64,000 nucleotides of DNA. It comes from RUG705 sp934101175. Lineage in GTDB: Bacteria; Bacillota_I; Bacilli_A; RF39; UBA660. The first letter of the stretch is position 1; the number at the start of each line of letters is the position of its first letter. The translations under genes and the position numbers were made by a program. This document shows, piece after piece, positions 55,141-63,840 of this stretch. Below the pieces are notes generated by a model that saw nothing but the letters and a program-made list of their open reading frames with translations, was not told where the DNA came from and made no database searches. The DNA is taken from the NCBI GenBank assembly GCA_934101175.1, contig CAKOQC010000001.1:62001-126000 (forward strand), given 5' to 3'.

Positions 55141-55746
55141 ATGAAACCGTTAATTGGCGTTATTTTAAGAAAAGGAGAGTCTGCCACTAAAAAGAAAATC
55201 GGTCTTATTTATCAAGATATATTTACAAGTATCTCAAATAGTGGTGGTATTCCTTTAGGTATTGACAGCAGATATTTAAAAGACTACTTAAATATCTGCC
55301 AAGGCTTTATCCTAGAAGGTGGCGATGATCCGGATAATGATAATTTAAATATTATAAACACTCTTTATCAAGAAAATATTCCTTTGTTAGGTATTTGTCT
55401 TGGTATGCAAGAACTAGGTATATCTTTCTCAGGAGAATATATAAATATTCCCCATCATTTAAATACCTATCATGATATTCTTATTGAAAAAGATAGTCTT
55501 TTATATAAAATTATAAAAAAAGAGAAAATTAAAGTAAATTCTCGTCATAAATCAGCTATTGCTAATTCAGAATTAAAAATATCTAGTAAATCTTTTGATA
55601 ATATTACTGAATCATTAGAAGACTCTACTAAGAAATTTTTTCTAGGAGTCCAGTGGCATCCTGAAAGTACTTACAAAACAGATCCTAATAGCAGGGCTAT
55701 CTTTAATTACTTTATCAATATATGTAAAAAAAATCCACATAACTAA
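55141..55746 (+). CDS. peptidase C26 / gamma-glutamyl hydrolase-like glutamine amidotransferase
   Basis: 201 residues, class I glutamine amidotransferase fold. Nucleophile Cys in LLGICLGMQELG (about 90), His in FLGVQWHPEST (about 175), and the FILEGGDDPD loop. Related to PuuD gamma-glutamyl-GABA hydrolases but about 40 residues shorter. Substrate unknown; a gamma-glutamyl bond is likely. Ends in a terminator shared with rpsT. Confidence 0.85.
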   Translation: MKPLIGVILRKGESATKKKIGLIYQDIFTSISNSGGIPLGIDSRYLKDYLNICQGFILEGGDDPDNDNLNIINTLYQENIPLLGICLGMQELGISFSGEYINIPHHLNTYHDILIEKDSLLYKIIKKEKIKVNSRHKSAIANSELKISSKSFDNITESLEDSTKKFFLGVQWHPESTYKTDPNSRAIFNYFINICKKNPHN

Positions 55747-55759
55747 ATGTGAATTTTTT
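55731..55759. terminator. bidirectional terminator between C26 gene and rpsT
   Basis: TCCACAT / ATGTGAA stem with A-rich left and T-rich right flanks. Confidence 0.7.
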
Positions 55760-56027
55760 ATTTGCTTTCCATTTTATTTACTTTTAAAGTTAATCTTGAT
55801 TTTTCTCTATCAACTTTATTTCTATGTACTAAACCTTTAGATTTTGCATTATCTAAGCTCTTAATTGCTAATTTTAAATTCTTTTCAGCTTTTTCTTTAT
55901 CTCCAGCTAAAACTGCTTTATCAGTATTCTTAATTGCATTCTTAACAGTAGATTTAAGTTGCTCATGATTTTTAGTAGTTTTAATTATTTGTTTAATTTT
56001 CTTCTTTGCATTTTTAACATTTGCCAT
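55758..56027 (-). CDS. rpsT: 30S ribosomal protein S20
   Basis: 89 residues, three long basic helices: ANVKNAKKKIKQIIKTTKNHEQLKSTVKNAIKN and NAKSKGLVHRNKVDREKSRLTLKVN. Binds 16S rRNA. Divergent from gpr exactly as in Bacillus. Confidence 0.97.
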   Translation of the reverse strand: MANVKNAKKKIKQIIKTTKNHEQLKSTVKNAIKNTDKAVLAGDKEKAEKNLKLAIKSLDNAKSKGLVHRNKVDREKSRLTLKVNKMESK

Positions 56028-56133
56028 TTCTAATCACTCCCTTCCGATACACAACTACAATTTTATCAAAAAAATAATAAAAAAGCAAATAAAATCAACT
56101 AATTTTGTAAAAAATATGTATAGGTGATATATT

Positions 56134-57111
56134 ATGCATCAAATTAATCTCTCTAAACTAAATTTAAGAACTGATTTAATTATTGAAAAAGAAGGCATTG
56201 AACATACTGAAAAATCTAAAGATGGTCTTACTATTACATCATCTTATAAAGATGGTAACTATATAACCCTATCTTTTGAAGACATCACTGATTATCATCA
56301 TCGCATAGCAGTATCCCAAGAATTAGAAAAAATAATTAAAGATCTACTAAAAACAAACAATATTAAAGAAGATGCCTCATGTCTAATAGTAGGTCTAGGT
56401 AATCGCTTATCAACCCCAGATAGTCTAGGCCCTAAAGTAATAGATGACATAGTTATAACTAACCATCTTTTTAAATTAGGATCAGTAGAAAAAGGATTTC
56501 GTCCTGTATCAGCCCTAGTACCAGGTGTTATGGCCAATACTGGTATTGAGTCATCACTAATAATAACTTCAATAATTAAAGAACTTCATCCTGATTTTGT
56601 TATCTGTATTGATGCTCTTGCCAGTATGTCTTTAGATAGAATAAATAAAACTATTCAAATAACCGATACTGGTATTCATCCCGGATCTGGAGTAGGAAAT
56701 AATCGTAAAGAAATTAGTAAAAAAACCATTGGCATTCCAGTAATTGCTATTGGTATACCTACAGTAACTACTGCCTCCACGATTGTGTATGATACTCTAA
56801 ACTATCTATATAAACACATCTCATATATTAAAGAACACGAAAACACTAATAAACTAACTTTTATCAAAAAAAATTATCGCCGCAAATTAGAAGATATTAC
56901 CTTATCTGATAATGATAAAGCCACCTTATTAGGATTATTCGGCTCACTAAATAGTCAAGAACAACGTAATCTAATCAATGAAGTTCTAACTAATACCGAA
57001 CTAAATCTAATCGTAACTCCAACAGAAATAGACTTTTTAATTAGTAAACTAAGTAATTTAATATCATCTTCTTTAAATAATGCCCTCCATCGACAAATAA
57101 ATCACTTTTAA
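56134..57111 (+). CDS. gpr: germination protease GPR
   Basis: 325 residues (about 368 in Bacillus). Cleaves small acid-soluble spore proteins at germination. The propeptide region NLRTDLIIEKEGIEHTE, GLGNRLSTPDSLGPKVID, SALVPGVMANTGIE, VICIDALASMSLDRINKTIQITDTGIHPGSGVGNNRKEIS and IGIPTVTTASTIVYDT are all family marks with the active-site aspartates. AGGTGAT ribosome binding site. spoIIP follows 28 bases later. Confidence 0.96.
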   Translation: MHQINLSKLNLRTDLIIEKEGIEHTEKSKDGLTITSSYKDGNYITLSFEDITDYHHRIAVSQELEKIIKDLLKTNNIKEDASCLIVGLGNRLSTPDSLGPKVIDDIVITNHLFKLGSVEKGFRPVSALVPGVMANTGIESSLIITSIIKELHPDFVICIDALASMSLDRINKTIQITDTGIHPGSGVGNNRKEISKKTIGIPVIAIGIPTVTTASTIVYDTLNYLYKHISYIKEHENTNKLTFIKKNYRRKLEDITLSDNDKATLLGLFGSLNSQEQRNLINEVLTNTELNLIVTPTEIDFLISKLSNLISSSLNNALHRQINHF

Positions 57112-57139
57112 ATGTATATACTTATTATAGGTGATTTAT

Positions 57140-58135
57140 ATGGCCCATATGAAACTAAAACAAATACCCAAAAGAAAAAAAGCAAAATATTTTCTACTAA
57201 TAATTGTTCTATATCTAATGTTTGCATACACCTTCTATAATTCATTTAAAAATAATCAAAAAATTATGAATCAAGAATTTATTAACTACATTATTACTAA
57301 CGGCAATGCTAATTTAAAAAATGATTATAAATTACCAAAAGTTATTGGTAAAACTATGAATTATCTTCTTAAAATAGATTTTACTAACCCAGAAACTCTT
57401 CTAAATCAAAGCATCATTGGTTATGAAAAAAGTGAAGAAGTAGAAAATATTGATCTAGAACATTTAAAAAATATTAGTTATTACATTGAAGATCCCAATA
57501 AAGTAGATGTTAATAACCCAATAGTATACATATATAATTCTCATCAGTTAGAAAACTATAATAATGATAACCTACAAATATATGGTATAACTCCTAACGT
57601 TTTAATGGCAAGTTATCTATTAAAAGAAAAACTAAATACTAGTGGTATTTCTTCAATTGTTGAAGATACTAACTTAACAGAATTCTTATCTATAAATAAT
57701 TGGGACTATTCTAATAGTTATAAAGCCAGTAGAATATTTATTCTAGATAAGAAAAACACTTATCCCACTATCAAGTATTTTATTGATATTCATAGGGATT
57801 CTGTAAGTAAGAAGATAACTACTGTAAATATTAATAATAAAAATTATGCTAGAATTCTCTTTGTAGTAGGCTTAGAACATTCTAATTATCAAGCAAATCT
57901 AGATTTTGCTAATGATTTAAATGGTTATTTTCAAAAAGCTTATCCCGGTCTAAGTCGTGGTATCTATAAAAAAGAAGGTCCTGGTGTAAATGGTATCTAC
58001 AATCAAGATATTTCTTCTTATAGTGTTCTAATCGAATTAGGAGGAGTAGACAATAACATAGATGAAGTAATAAATACGATAAATGCTATTAGTGAAGTAA
58101 TAAATTCCTATATAAGTGACCATGATAAAAAATAA
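57140..58135 (+). CDS. spoIIP: stage II sporulation protein P
   Basis: 331 residues. Membrane helix at about 15-35, then the external amidase/endopeptidase domain that cuts septal peptidoglycan during engulfment. PIVYIYNSHQLENY carries the metal/catalytic His, followed by FIDIHRDS and SVLIELGGVDNN near the end. ATG at 57140 chosen; the GTG at 57131 is part of the AGGTGAT site. Confidence 0.95.
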   Translation: MAHMKLKQIPKRKKAKYFLLIIVLYLMFAYTFYNSFKNNQKIMNQEFINYIITNGNANLKNDYKLPKVIGKTMNYLLKIDFTNPETLLNQSIIGYEKSEEVENIDLEHLKNISYYIEDPNKVDVNNPIVYIYNSHQLENYNNDNLQIYGITPNVLMASYLLKEKLNTSGISSIVEDTNLTEFLSINNWDYSNSYKASRIFILDKKNTYPTIKYFIDIHRDSVSKKITTVNINNKNYARILFVVGLEHSNYQANLDFANDLNGYFQKAYPGLSRGIYKKEGPGVNGIYNQDISSYSVLIELGGVDNNIDEVINTINAISEVINSYISDHDKK

Positions 58136-58448
58136 ATCTTTAAAAGTAATCATAATTATTATATTTATCGTATTTATTTGTTCTTATTACATATCTAATT
58201 CTACTTATTATGAATATGAACTACAAAGAAAGACTATTCTAACTAATGAAAAGATAAAAGAATTTGAAAATGATGTCAAAAATAACAAAGATATTGATGT
58301 TAAAGAATATCTTAATACTGATGAAACTATCTATTACAATAAAATTACTAATACTGTATATAATTTAAGTGATTCAGGTAATAAGGTATTTCGTAAATGT
58401 ATTCAGTTAATTTTTAAGAAAATAAGTCAAGTTATTGAAGAAAACTAA
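58122..58448 (+). CDS. small membrane-anchored protein after spoIIP
   Basis: 108 residues. One membrane helix (about 8-25) and an external charged helical part (EKIKEFENDVKNNKDIDVKEYL). Overlaps the end of spoIIP by 14 bases. It occupies the place of yqxA in Bacillus and has similar length, but the sequence is too different to claim identity. Confidence 0.6.
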   Translation: MIKNKSLKVIIIIIFIVFICSYYISNSTYYEYELQRKTILTNEKIKEFENDVKNNKDIDVKEYLNTDETIYYNKITNTVYNLSDSGNKVFRKCIQLIFKKISQVIEEN

Positions 58449-58471
58449 TCAAAAAGTAGTAAGTATTAAAA

Positions 58472-58509
58472 TAAAGATTAACTAAGTTTAATTTAATAAT
58501 AAATCTTTA
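58472..58509. terminator. possible bidirectional terminator
   Basis: TAAAGATT / AATCTTTA stem with a 22-base loop between convergent genes. Confidence 0.45.
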
Positions 58510-59256
58510 ACCAATAGCACTATTTATAAATAAACTAATAATCATAAATACAAATCCTACTATAAAGAATATATATGATAGTTTCTTATTATATCCTTCA
58601 CCTGTAGGAAGTAATTTAAATGAAGATATCTGTATCATTATTCCTGCTATAAAACTAAATAATATTCCTAATAATGCATCTGTAATAAATCTTCCTAAAA
58701 ATAAATAGGTAAGTACTGCTCCTAATAATTCAGATAATGCTGATATTAAAGTATAAATAATAGCTTTAAATTTACTATTAGTAGAATAATATATAGGAAT
58801 AGCTATACTAATGCCTTCAGGAATATTGTGTAAAGCAATCGCTATACAAATAGATATGCCAAGCATAATATCTTTATTACTTACAATAAAAGTAACAATA
58901 CCCTCAGGAATATTATGCAAAATAATAGCAATCATTGATAAAATACCTACTTTATACAAATTACTTCCCTTATTAACTCTATCAATCTCTTTATCTAATA
59001 TCATAGATACTAATATTCCTAAAAAAATAGCCATAAAACTAAAAATAATCACTATAAAACCATTATAATTCTTACTCAAATATTTAATAGATTCCGGAAT
59101 TAAATCTAATATTGATACACATACCATAACTCCAGATGCAAAAGCACATGCTAAAGCAATCAAAGTATCTTTATTCTTAATCTTTATAAATATTGGCAAT
59201 GTCCCAATCATCGTAGAAAGTCCTGCTAAAGTAGTAAGTATAAAAGGATATAACAT
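58507..59256 (-). CDS. ZIP-family metal transporter
   Basis: 249 residues, eight membrane helices. The metal site HNIPEG appears twice (about 114 and 143), as in ZupT-type transporters, plus SALSELLGAVL. Imports zinc or related divalent ions. Isolated gene on the minus strand. Confidence 0.93.
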   Translation of the reverse strand: MLYPFILTTLAGLSTMIGTLPIFIKIKNKDTLIALACAFASGVMVCVSILDLIPESIKYLSKNYNGFIVIIFSFMAIFLGILVSMILDKEIDRVNKGSNLYKVGILSMIAIILHNIPEGIVTFIVSNKDIMLGISICIAIALHNIPEGISIAIPIYYSTNSKFKAIIYTLISALSELLGAVLTYLFLGRFITDALLGILFSFIAGIMIQISSFKLLPTGEGYNKKLSYIFFIVGFVFMIISLFINSAIG

Positions 59257-59424
59257 AAATAATTCACCTAATTAAATATATGTTATATTTCATATTATAT
59301 TTTATAAAATTACTATAATATCTCTTTTATAATTAACAATCTAATATTGATTATTGTAAACTAACGATTATCTTATTGACAAAATACTAAAACTATAAAA
59401 TAATATTATTAGGAGAGTAGGGAA

Positions 59425-59649
59425 ATGGATAATAAAATTAAAATTTTAGAAGATGGCATTCTAAAAGAATATGATGTTATAGGTTTATGTAAGAATAAAG
59501 AATTAAATAAAGATTATGTTATATATAGTGATGGAACTAATAATTATGCTGCAAGATATATTCTTCAAAATGACAAACTAGTTCTAGAAGATATAATTGA
59601 TGATTTAGAATGGGATTATGTTAACAAGGAGTTTGAAAGATATGGATAA
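59425..59649 (+). CDS. DUF1292-like small acidic protein
   Basis: 74 residues, beta-rich: KEYDVIGLCKNKELNKDYVIYSDGTNNYAARYIL then an acidic end DDLEWDYVNKEFERYG. The pattern fits the DUF1292 family. Its stop overlaps the start of the transglycosylase gene, so the two are coupled. AGGAGAG ribosome binding site. Confidence 0.7.
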   Translation: MDNKIKILEDGILKEYDVIGLCKNKELNKDYVIYSDGTNNYAARYILQNDKLVLEDIIDDLEWDYVNKEFERYG

Positions 59650-61126
59650 AGTAGTATTTTTAATAGATGATAATAATCATATCACTTGTACTTATTATGA
59701 ATATAATGATGAAGAAAGATATCTAAACTTATTTCCTATCACTCTAGATCAAATAGAACTCTACGAAATATATAATAGCTTTTTAAAGAAATATTCAAAA
59801 GATCAAATAGAAATAACTAATAATGGTTCTTCTAAAAATATAACTTTTTATGATGTAGATTATTATGAAATGCAAAAAATTAAAAAGACTTCTCTTAAAT
59901 ATAAAGAAGCTCTAGATATCAAAACTCATAAAGCAATTATTAATAGTAATAATATTTCTTATCAAAAAGAGAATACTAATAAAGAGAATAAGCCTAAAAA
60001 ACTAGTAAGAAAAAATAATTTTCAAAAAACAATGGCTTCAGTATCAGCAGCTGTGTTAATAGCTATAACTAGTTATTCAGTATATAGAGTAATAAATAAT
60101 GAACAAGCAACGTTTAAAGCTAGTATTGATAACAATGTTCAAAGTATGGAATATGTTCCCGATCTTAATTTTAAATGGCATCCAAGTAACAATGTATATT
60201 CTCTTGATGAAGAAAATAGTAACAAAGATAATACAATTAATGATAATTCTAATTTTTTTGAAGAGACAGATATAACAGAAACTAAAAAAAATGAATTAAA
60301 TAACGATAATTCAAATAGTACTGAAAATGATAATATCACAAATAATAATCTAGATAATGATGATAATGAATATACAAGTAATAATGAAAGTATTAATACT
60401 AATCAAGATAATAATTCTCTAGAAGACACTAATGAAAATGATTTAAATGAAAGAGTAGATGCTGTACTCAAGCTAGATGCTGAAGATGCTACAGATATAG
60501 AAAAATATTACGTTACAAAAGCTTATTACTATGATGCTATTGCTACTAATGCTAATAAATATGGCTTAGATCCTAATTTAGTCTTAGCTATTGCTACTCA
60601 TGAAAGAGGAGTTCATAGTGATATGGTTGATAGTGGTGGTGGTATTGGTTTATTTCAAATTCAAGTTCGCGGTGGTTGGAATTGGAGTGGACAAACTATA
60701 TCTGCATATAACTTTGAAACAGAAGAATACGACAATGTAACAATAACTGAAGATAGTGTTAGTGATGTGTTTGAAAATATTAAAGTTGGTTGTATGATGA
60801 TCCAAAATTCATTAGCTAAATATAATTACAATATAGCTCTAGCAATCACTGCATATAATTATGGTGATAATTATTTAGAAAAAGTAATAAACACTTGTAG
60901 TATGGAAACAGGTTTTTCTACTAGTGAATTAAAAGAGATGAATAATTTAGAATGGTTAAGTTACCGCGATATTATTTCTGGAGGAGATACTCACTATTTA
61001 GAAAATGTTTGTAAATATATTCCTAATGATACAGTATTATCTTTTAAAAATATTAATAATGGAGAAGATGTATTTATAAAATATGAAAATATAAATTATC
61101 AAAATGATAAAGGCGTAACAAAATAA
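59642..61126 (+). CDS. membrane-anchored lytic transglycosylase (SLT domain)
   Basis: 494 residues. Cytoplasmic N-terminal domain (about 1-105) of unknown fold, a membrane helix at about 133-148 (ASVSAAVLIAITSYSVYRV), an Asn/Asp/Glu-rich linker at about 190-270, then an SLT domain. Catalytic Glu in LAIATHERGVHSDM; GGGIGLFQIQ and ITAYNYGDNYLEKV complete the fold. Cuts peptidoglycan glycan strands outside the membrane. ATG at 59642 behind AAGGAG (59626-59631); the frame from 59618 includes that site. Confidence 0.85.
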   Translation: MDKVVFLIDDNNHITCTYYEYNDEERYLNLFPITLDQIELYEIYNSFLKKYSKDQIEITNNGSSKNITFYDVDYYEMQKIKKTSLKYKEALDIKTHKAIINSNNISYQKENTNKENKPKKLVRKNNFQKTMASVSAAVLIAITSYSVYRVINNEQATFKASIDNNVQSMEYVPDLNFKWHPSNNVYSLDEENSNKDNTINDNSNFFEETDITETKKNELNNDNSNSTENDNITNNNLDNDDNEYTSNNESINTNQDNNSLEDTNENDLNERVDAVLKLDAEDATDIEKYYVTKAYYYDAIATNANKYGLDPNLVLAIATHERGVHSDMVDSGGGIGLFQIQVRGGWNWSGQTISAYNFETEEYDNVTITEDSVSDVFENIKVGCMMIQNSLAKYNYNIALAITAYNYGDNYLEKVINTCSMETGFSTSELKEMNNLEWLSYRDIISGGDTHYLENVCKYIPNDTVLSFKNINNGEDVFIKYENINYQNDKGVTK

Positions 61127-61150
61127 ACTAGGAAAATTTTTCCTAGTTTT
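61125..61150. terminator. bidirectional terminator
   Basis: AAACTAGGAAAA pairs with TTTTCCTAGTTT; overlaps or abuts the stop codons of the convergent genes. Confidence 0.9.
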
Positions 61151-62114
61151 CTGCTTCTTCTAACATATTGGTAATAAATATACCATATCCTTTATCTGTT
61201 TTATCTACTAAAACGTAGTTAACAGCACCAATTATATTATCTCCTTGAATAATTGGGCTACCGCTCATTCCCTGAACTATTCCTCCTGTTTTTTCTAAGA
61301 GAGTTTTATCAGTAACTTCGAAGAGAATATTTTTTGTTTTGGAGTTTTTATTAATTTTTAGAATATTAATGTCAAAAGCTTCAACATTGTTACCATTAAT
61401 AGTAGTAAGTATTTTTGCATTTCCTAATTCTATTTTATCGGAGGGGACGACTTTATACTTCTTAGAATTAGGAATATTAGTAGTGTAATCTCCAAATATT
61501 CCGCTTGTAGTGTTTTCATCTACTGTTCCGTAAATGTTAGTTGAGTTACTTCTAGCATTTTTCTCTCCTGGATTACCATTTTCACTTTTAGTAATTCCAG
61601 TTACTGTGGACTCAAAGACTTTTCCGGTAGACATTTCAAATTTACTTTTTGTAGTCTTTTCTATAATTTCGTGGCCTAAAGCTCCGAATTTTTTGTTTTC
61701 TTCATCAATATAAGTAAGTGTAGCTACTCCTCTTATAGTGTCTTTTACATATAATCCTGTTTTATATTCACCATCTTCTAAAAATAGTTTTATATTGGTA
61801 GTAAAGTGATTATTATTTCTTATGTAAGTAATTTTAACATTATCTTGGTTGTATTTGTTTATTGCTTTTTGCATATCTTCTGCCGAGGTAATTATAGTGT
61901 CGTTAACTTTAGTTATTTTATCTCCTATTTTTAGTTCTGTATCGTTTAAGACGTTATAGTTTTCAATGTTGTATGATCCTACGATTAGAGCATAATTAGC
62001 TTTAAGCTCTATGCCAATGTTTTCACCAGAAGCTATAATATAATCTGAATATGCAAAGACAGATAATGGAAAAAATATTGATAGAATCAGCAGTGTTAAA
62101 GTAAATTTTTTCAT
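61143..62114 (-). CDS. spoIVB: SpoIVB serine peptidase
   Basis: 323 residues. N-terminal signal/anchor, PDZ domain (about 40-112), then an S55 peptidase domain: His in FGALGHEI (about 150) and Ser in GIVQGMSGSPII (about 285). In the forespore SpoIVB is secreted into the intermembrane space and cuts SpoIVFA to start sigma-K activation. Shorter than the Bacillus protein (about 425), with a reduced N-terminal part. Ribosome binding site AAAGGAG. Confidence 0.93.
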   Translation of the reverse strand: MKKFTLTLLILSIFFPLSVFAYSDYIIASGENIGIELKANYALIVGSYNIENYNVLNDTELKIGDKITKVNDTIITSAEDMQKAINKYNQDNVKITYIRNNNHFTTNIKLFLEDGEYKTGLYVKDTIRGVATLTYIDEENKKFGALGHEIIEKTTKSKFEMSTGKVFESTVTGITKSENGNPGEKNARSNSTNIYGTVDENTTSGIFGDYTTNIPNSKKYKVVPSDKIELGNAKILTTINGNNVEAFDINILKINKNSKTKNILFEVTDKTLLEKTGGIVQGMSGSPIIQGDNIIGAVNYVLVDKTDKGYGIFITNMLEEAEN

Positions 62115-62325
62115 AGTCTATCACTCCTTTAGACTACATTATTATAGTGGTTTTAAAATACGATTTAATAAGTTCTAAATATTTACAAAATTGTTAATCT
62201 ATTTATTTATAATGATTTATTTGTTTTAACAAAATTTGTCAAAAAATATTTTAAAAAAAGTATTGTCAAAATAAATATTACTAATTATTATTATGAATAA
62301 TTTTTCTAATTTTATTTTCCTCAAG

Positions 62326-62350
62326 AAAAAATACCAACAATTGGTATTTT
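62326..62350. terminator. bidirectional terminator
   Basis: AAAAATACCAA-CAA-TTGGTATTTTT, perfect 11-bp stem, closing the toxin-antitoxin operon. The rest of 62115-62325 shows nothing clear. Confidence 0.85.
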
Positions 62351-62367
62351 TAATAATTAATATAAAT

Positions 62368-63348
62368 TTATAATATTCTATTAATATCAAATGAATAATC
62401 ATAACTAATTTTTTTATAGAATTCTGTATCAGTAAAAGCTTTTTCTTGATGAGAAAAGTTCACTATATCTTTTACTTTATATGTACTAAAAAATGCTTTA
62501 ACTTTTTTTATAACTTGCAATTCTTCTTTGGAAAATATTTGTGTATTAGGTTTAACTAAACTTTTAATGTTATGGCATTCATATTCGTTTTTAAATTCTA
62601 CGTTATCTTCTATTATTTTTTCTTTCATACATTCATTTATTATTTTTTCATATCCATCTGGTACTGGGCCTAAGTTAATTTTAGCATATTCTAATCCTGT
62701 CAATGATAATCCTGTTTGTTTATAATATAAAAAATCAACATAAAACATTTCTTTTAATAATTTTGTCTTTAAAATACATTTATCAGAAAGATATGAAATA
62801 AGACCAAATACTTTTTGAATATTCATTTTTGTATATCCATTATATTCTGTTGGAGTAAAATTATTTTCATCTAATAATTGGTTCATATTATTATTTAAAA
62901 ATGGAGCAAGTTTAGTAGTTATTTTTATATATTCCTTATCGTCAAATTGTTGTTTATTAGTTTCAATTAAATTTTTTATTGTTTCTGGTCTTGCTATTAA
63001 ACTATTTAAAATAATAGTATAGTTATCGTTAGGTAGTGCCGTACCTTTTTCATAACTTATTAAAGTTTTTTTGGCACAACCTATAATTTTTGAAAATAAA
63101 GCTTGTGATAAATTATAATTATTTCTTAACTCAATTATTTTTTCTTTAGGTATACCATAGTTCTTATTATATATTTCAAGAGCTTTTTCACTAGCCTCAT
63201 TATCTAGTTTTTCATCATATACTAAATTGTGGCACTTTTTGCAAAATCTTCTTGGAGCAGTAAATTTTATTTCTTCATTTTTAATATGATAAACATGTTC
63301 ATAATTATCTACATATGTATCTGTACAAAAACAAACATCACACTTCAT
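62368..63348 (-). CDS. MqsA-like antitoxin with zinc finger, HTH and Panacea (DUF4065) domain
   Basis: 326 residues. Zinc-finger motif CDVCFC...CKKCH at the start, XRE helix-turn-helix at about 72-110 (LRNNYNLSQALFSKIIGCAKKTLISYEKG), and a C-terminal SocA/Panacea domain (LISYLSDKCILKTKLLKEMFYVDFLYYKQTGLSLTGLEYAKINLGPVPDGYEKII). These antitoxins bind the toxin and repress the operon. Start at 63348 behind AGGAGGAG; the longer frame from 63417 lies within the toxin gene. Confidence 0.85.
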   Translation of the reverse strand: MKCDVCFCTDTYVDNYEHVYHIKNEEIKFTAPRRFCKKCHNLVYDEKLDNEASEKALEIYNKNYGIPKEKIIELRNNYNLSQALFSKIIGCAKKTLISYEKGTALPNDNYTIILNSLIARPETIKNLIETNKQQFDDKEYIKITTKLAPFLNNNMNQLLDENNFTPTEYNGYTKMNIQKVFGLISYLSDKCILKTKLLKEMFYVDFLYYKQTGLSLTGLEYAKINLGPVPDGYEKIINECMKEKIIEDNVEFKNEYECHNIKSLVKPNTQIFSKEELQVIKKVKAFFSTYKVKDIVNFSHQEKAFTDTEFYKKISYDYSFDINRIL

Positions 63349-63361
63349 AAATATCTCCTCC

Positions 63362-63691
63362 TTAAATTTTAGTATCCTTATGGAAAGATAAACAAACAGT
63401 CTCTTCACCATTATCATATTCTTCGATTTTTAGTTTTATATAAGCAATATCATCATTTATTTTCATTTTAAATACTAATGCTTCTCCATCTTTCAAATAA
63501 AATGGTTTAAAATCAGGATAATAATAATGAACATTCAATCTTAATATATAGTTCCATGCTTCAGATTCTGTAATTCCTAATTCTAAAAGGGAAGCAAGAT
63601 AATCACGATCTTTTCTATTAGCAAATCTTCTTTTACCTTCATTAATTAGTTTTTTCATTTTTGATAATAATCTTATTTGTTCATTAGTCAT
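63362..63691 (-). CDS. MqsR-like toxin
   Basis: 109 residues. MKKLINEGKRRFANRKDRDYLASLLELGITESEAWNYILRLNVHYYYPDF and the end IAYIKLKIEEYDNGEETVCLSFHKD match the layout of MqsR-family mRNA interferases (RelE/BrnT-like fold). Toxin-first order as in mqsRA. Stop is inside the antitoxin ribosome binding site, which couples the two. Start at 63691 with GGGGGA upstream. Confidence 0.75.
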   Translation of the reverse strand: MTNEQIRLLSKMKKLINEGKRRFANRKDRDYLASLLELGITESEAWNYILRLNVHYYYPDFKPFYLKDGEALVFKMKINDDIAYIKLKIEEYDNGEETVCLSFHKDTKI

Positions 63692-63700
63692 GCAAGAATC

Positions 63701-63746
63701 CCCCTATATATTAATTGTCTTTTATCATATTACCTTCCCCTATATA
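63701..63746. repeat. paired CCCCTATATA direct repeats upstream of the toxin
   Basis: CCCCTATATA at 63701-63710 and 63737-63746, 36 bases apart. The first overlaps the toxin ribosome binding site. May be regulator sites or a small duplication. Confidence 0.4.
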
Positions 63747-63811
63747 ATTTTTTCCATCATATTATATTCTCTATGTAAGTTATTTCCTTGTATATTGCTT
63801 CATCTGTATAA

Positions 63812-63840
63812 ATGGTAACATATGTAACCATTTTTGTCAA
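63812..63840 (-). promoter_or_regulatory. toxin-antitoxin promoter with operator dyad
   Basis: Minus strand: TTGACA at 63840-63835, 17-bp spacer, TACCAT at 63817-63812. The spacer and -10 are covered by an imperfect palindrome TGGTAACATATGTAACCA (63813-63830), a fitting place for the antitoxin to repress. Nothing supportable lies in 63841-64000. Confidence 0.6.
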
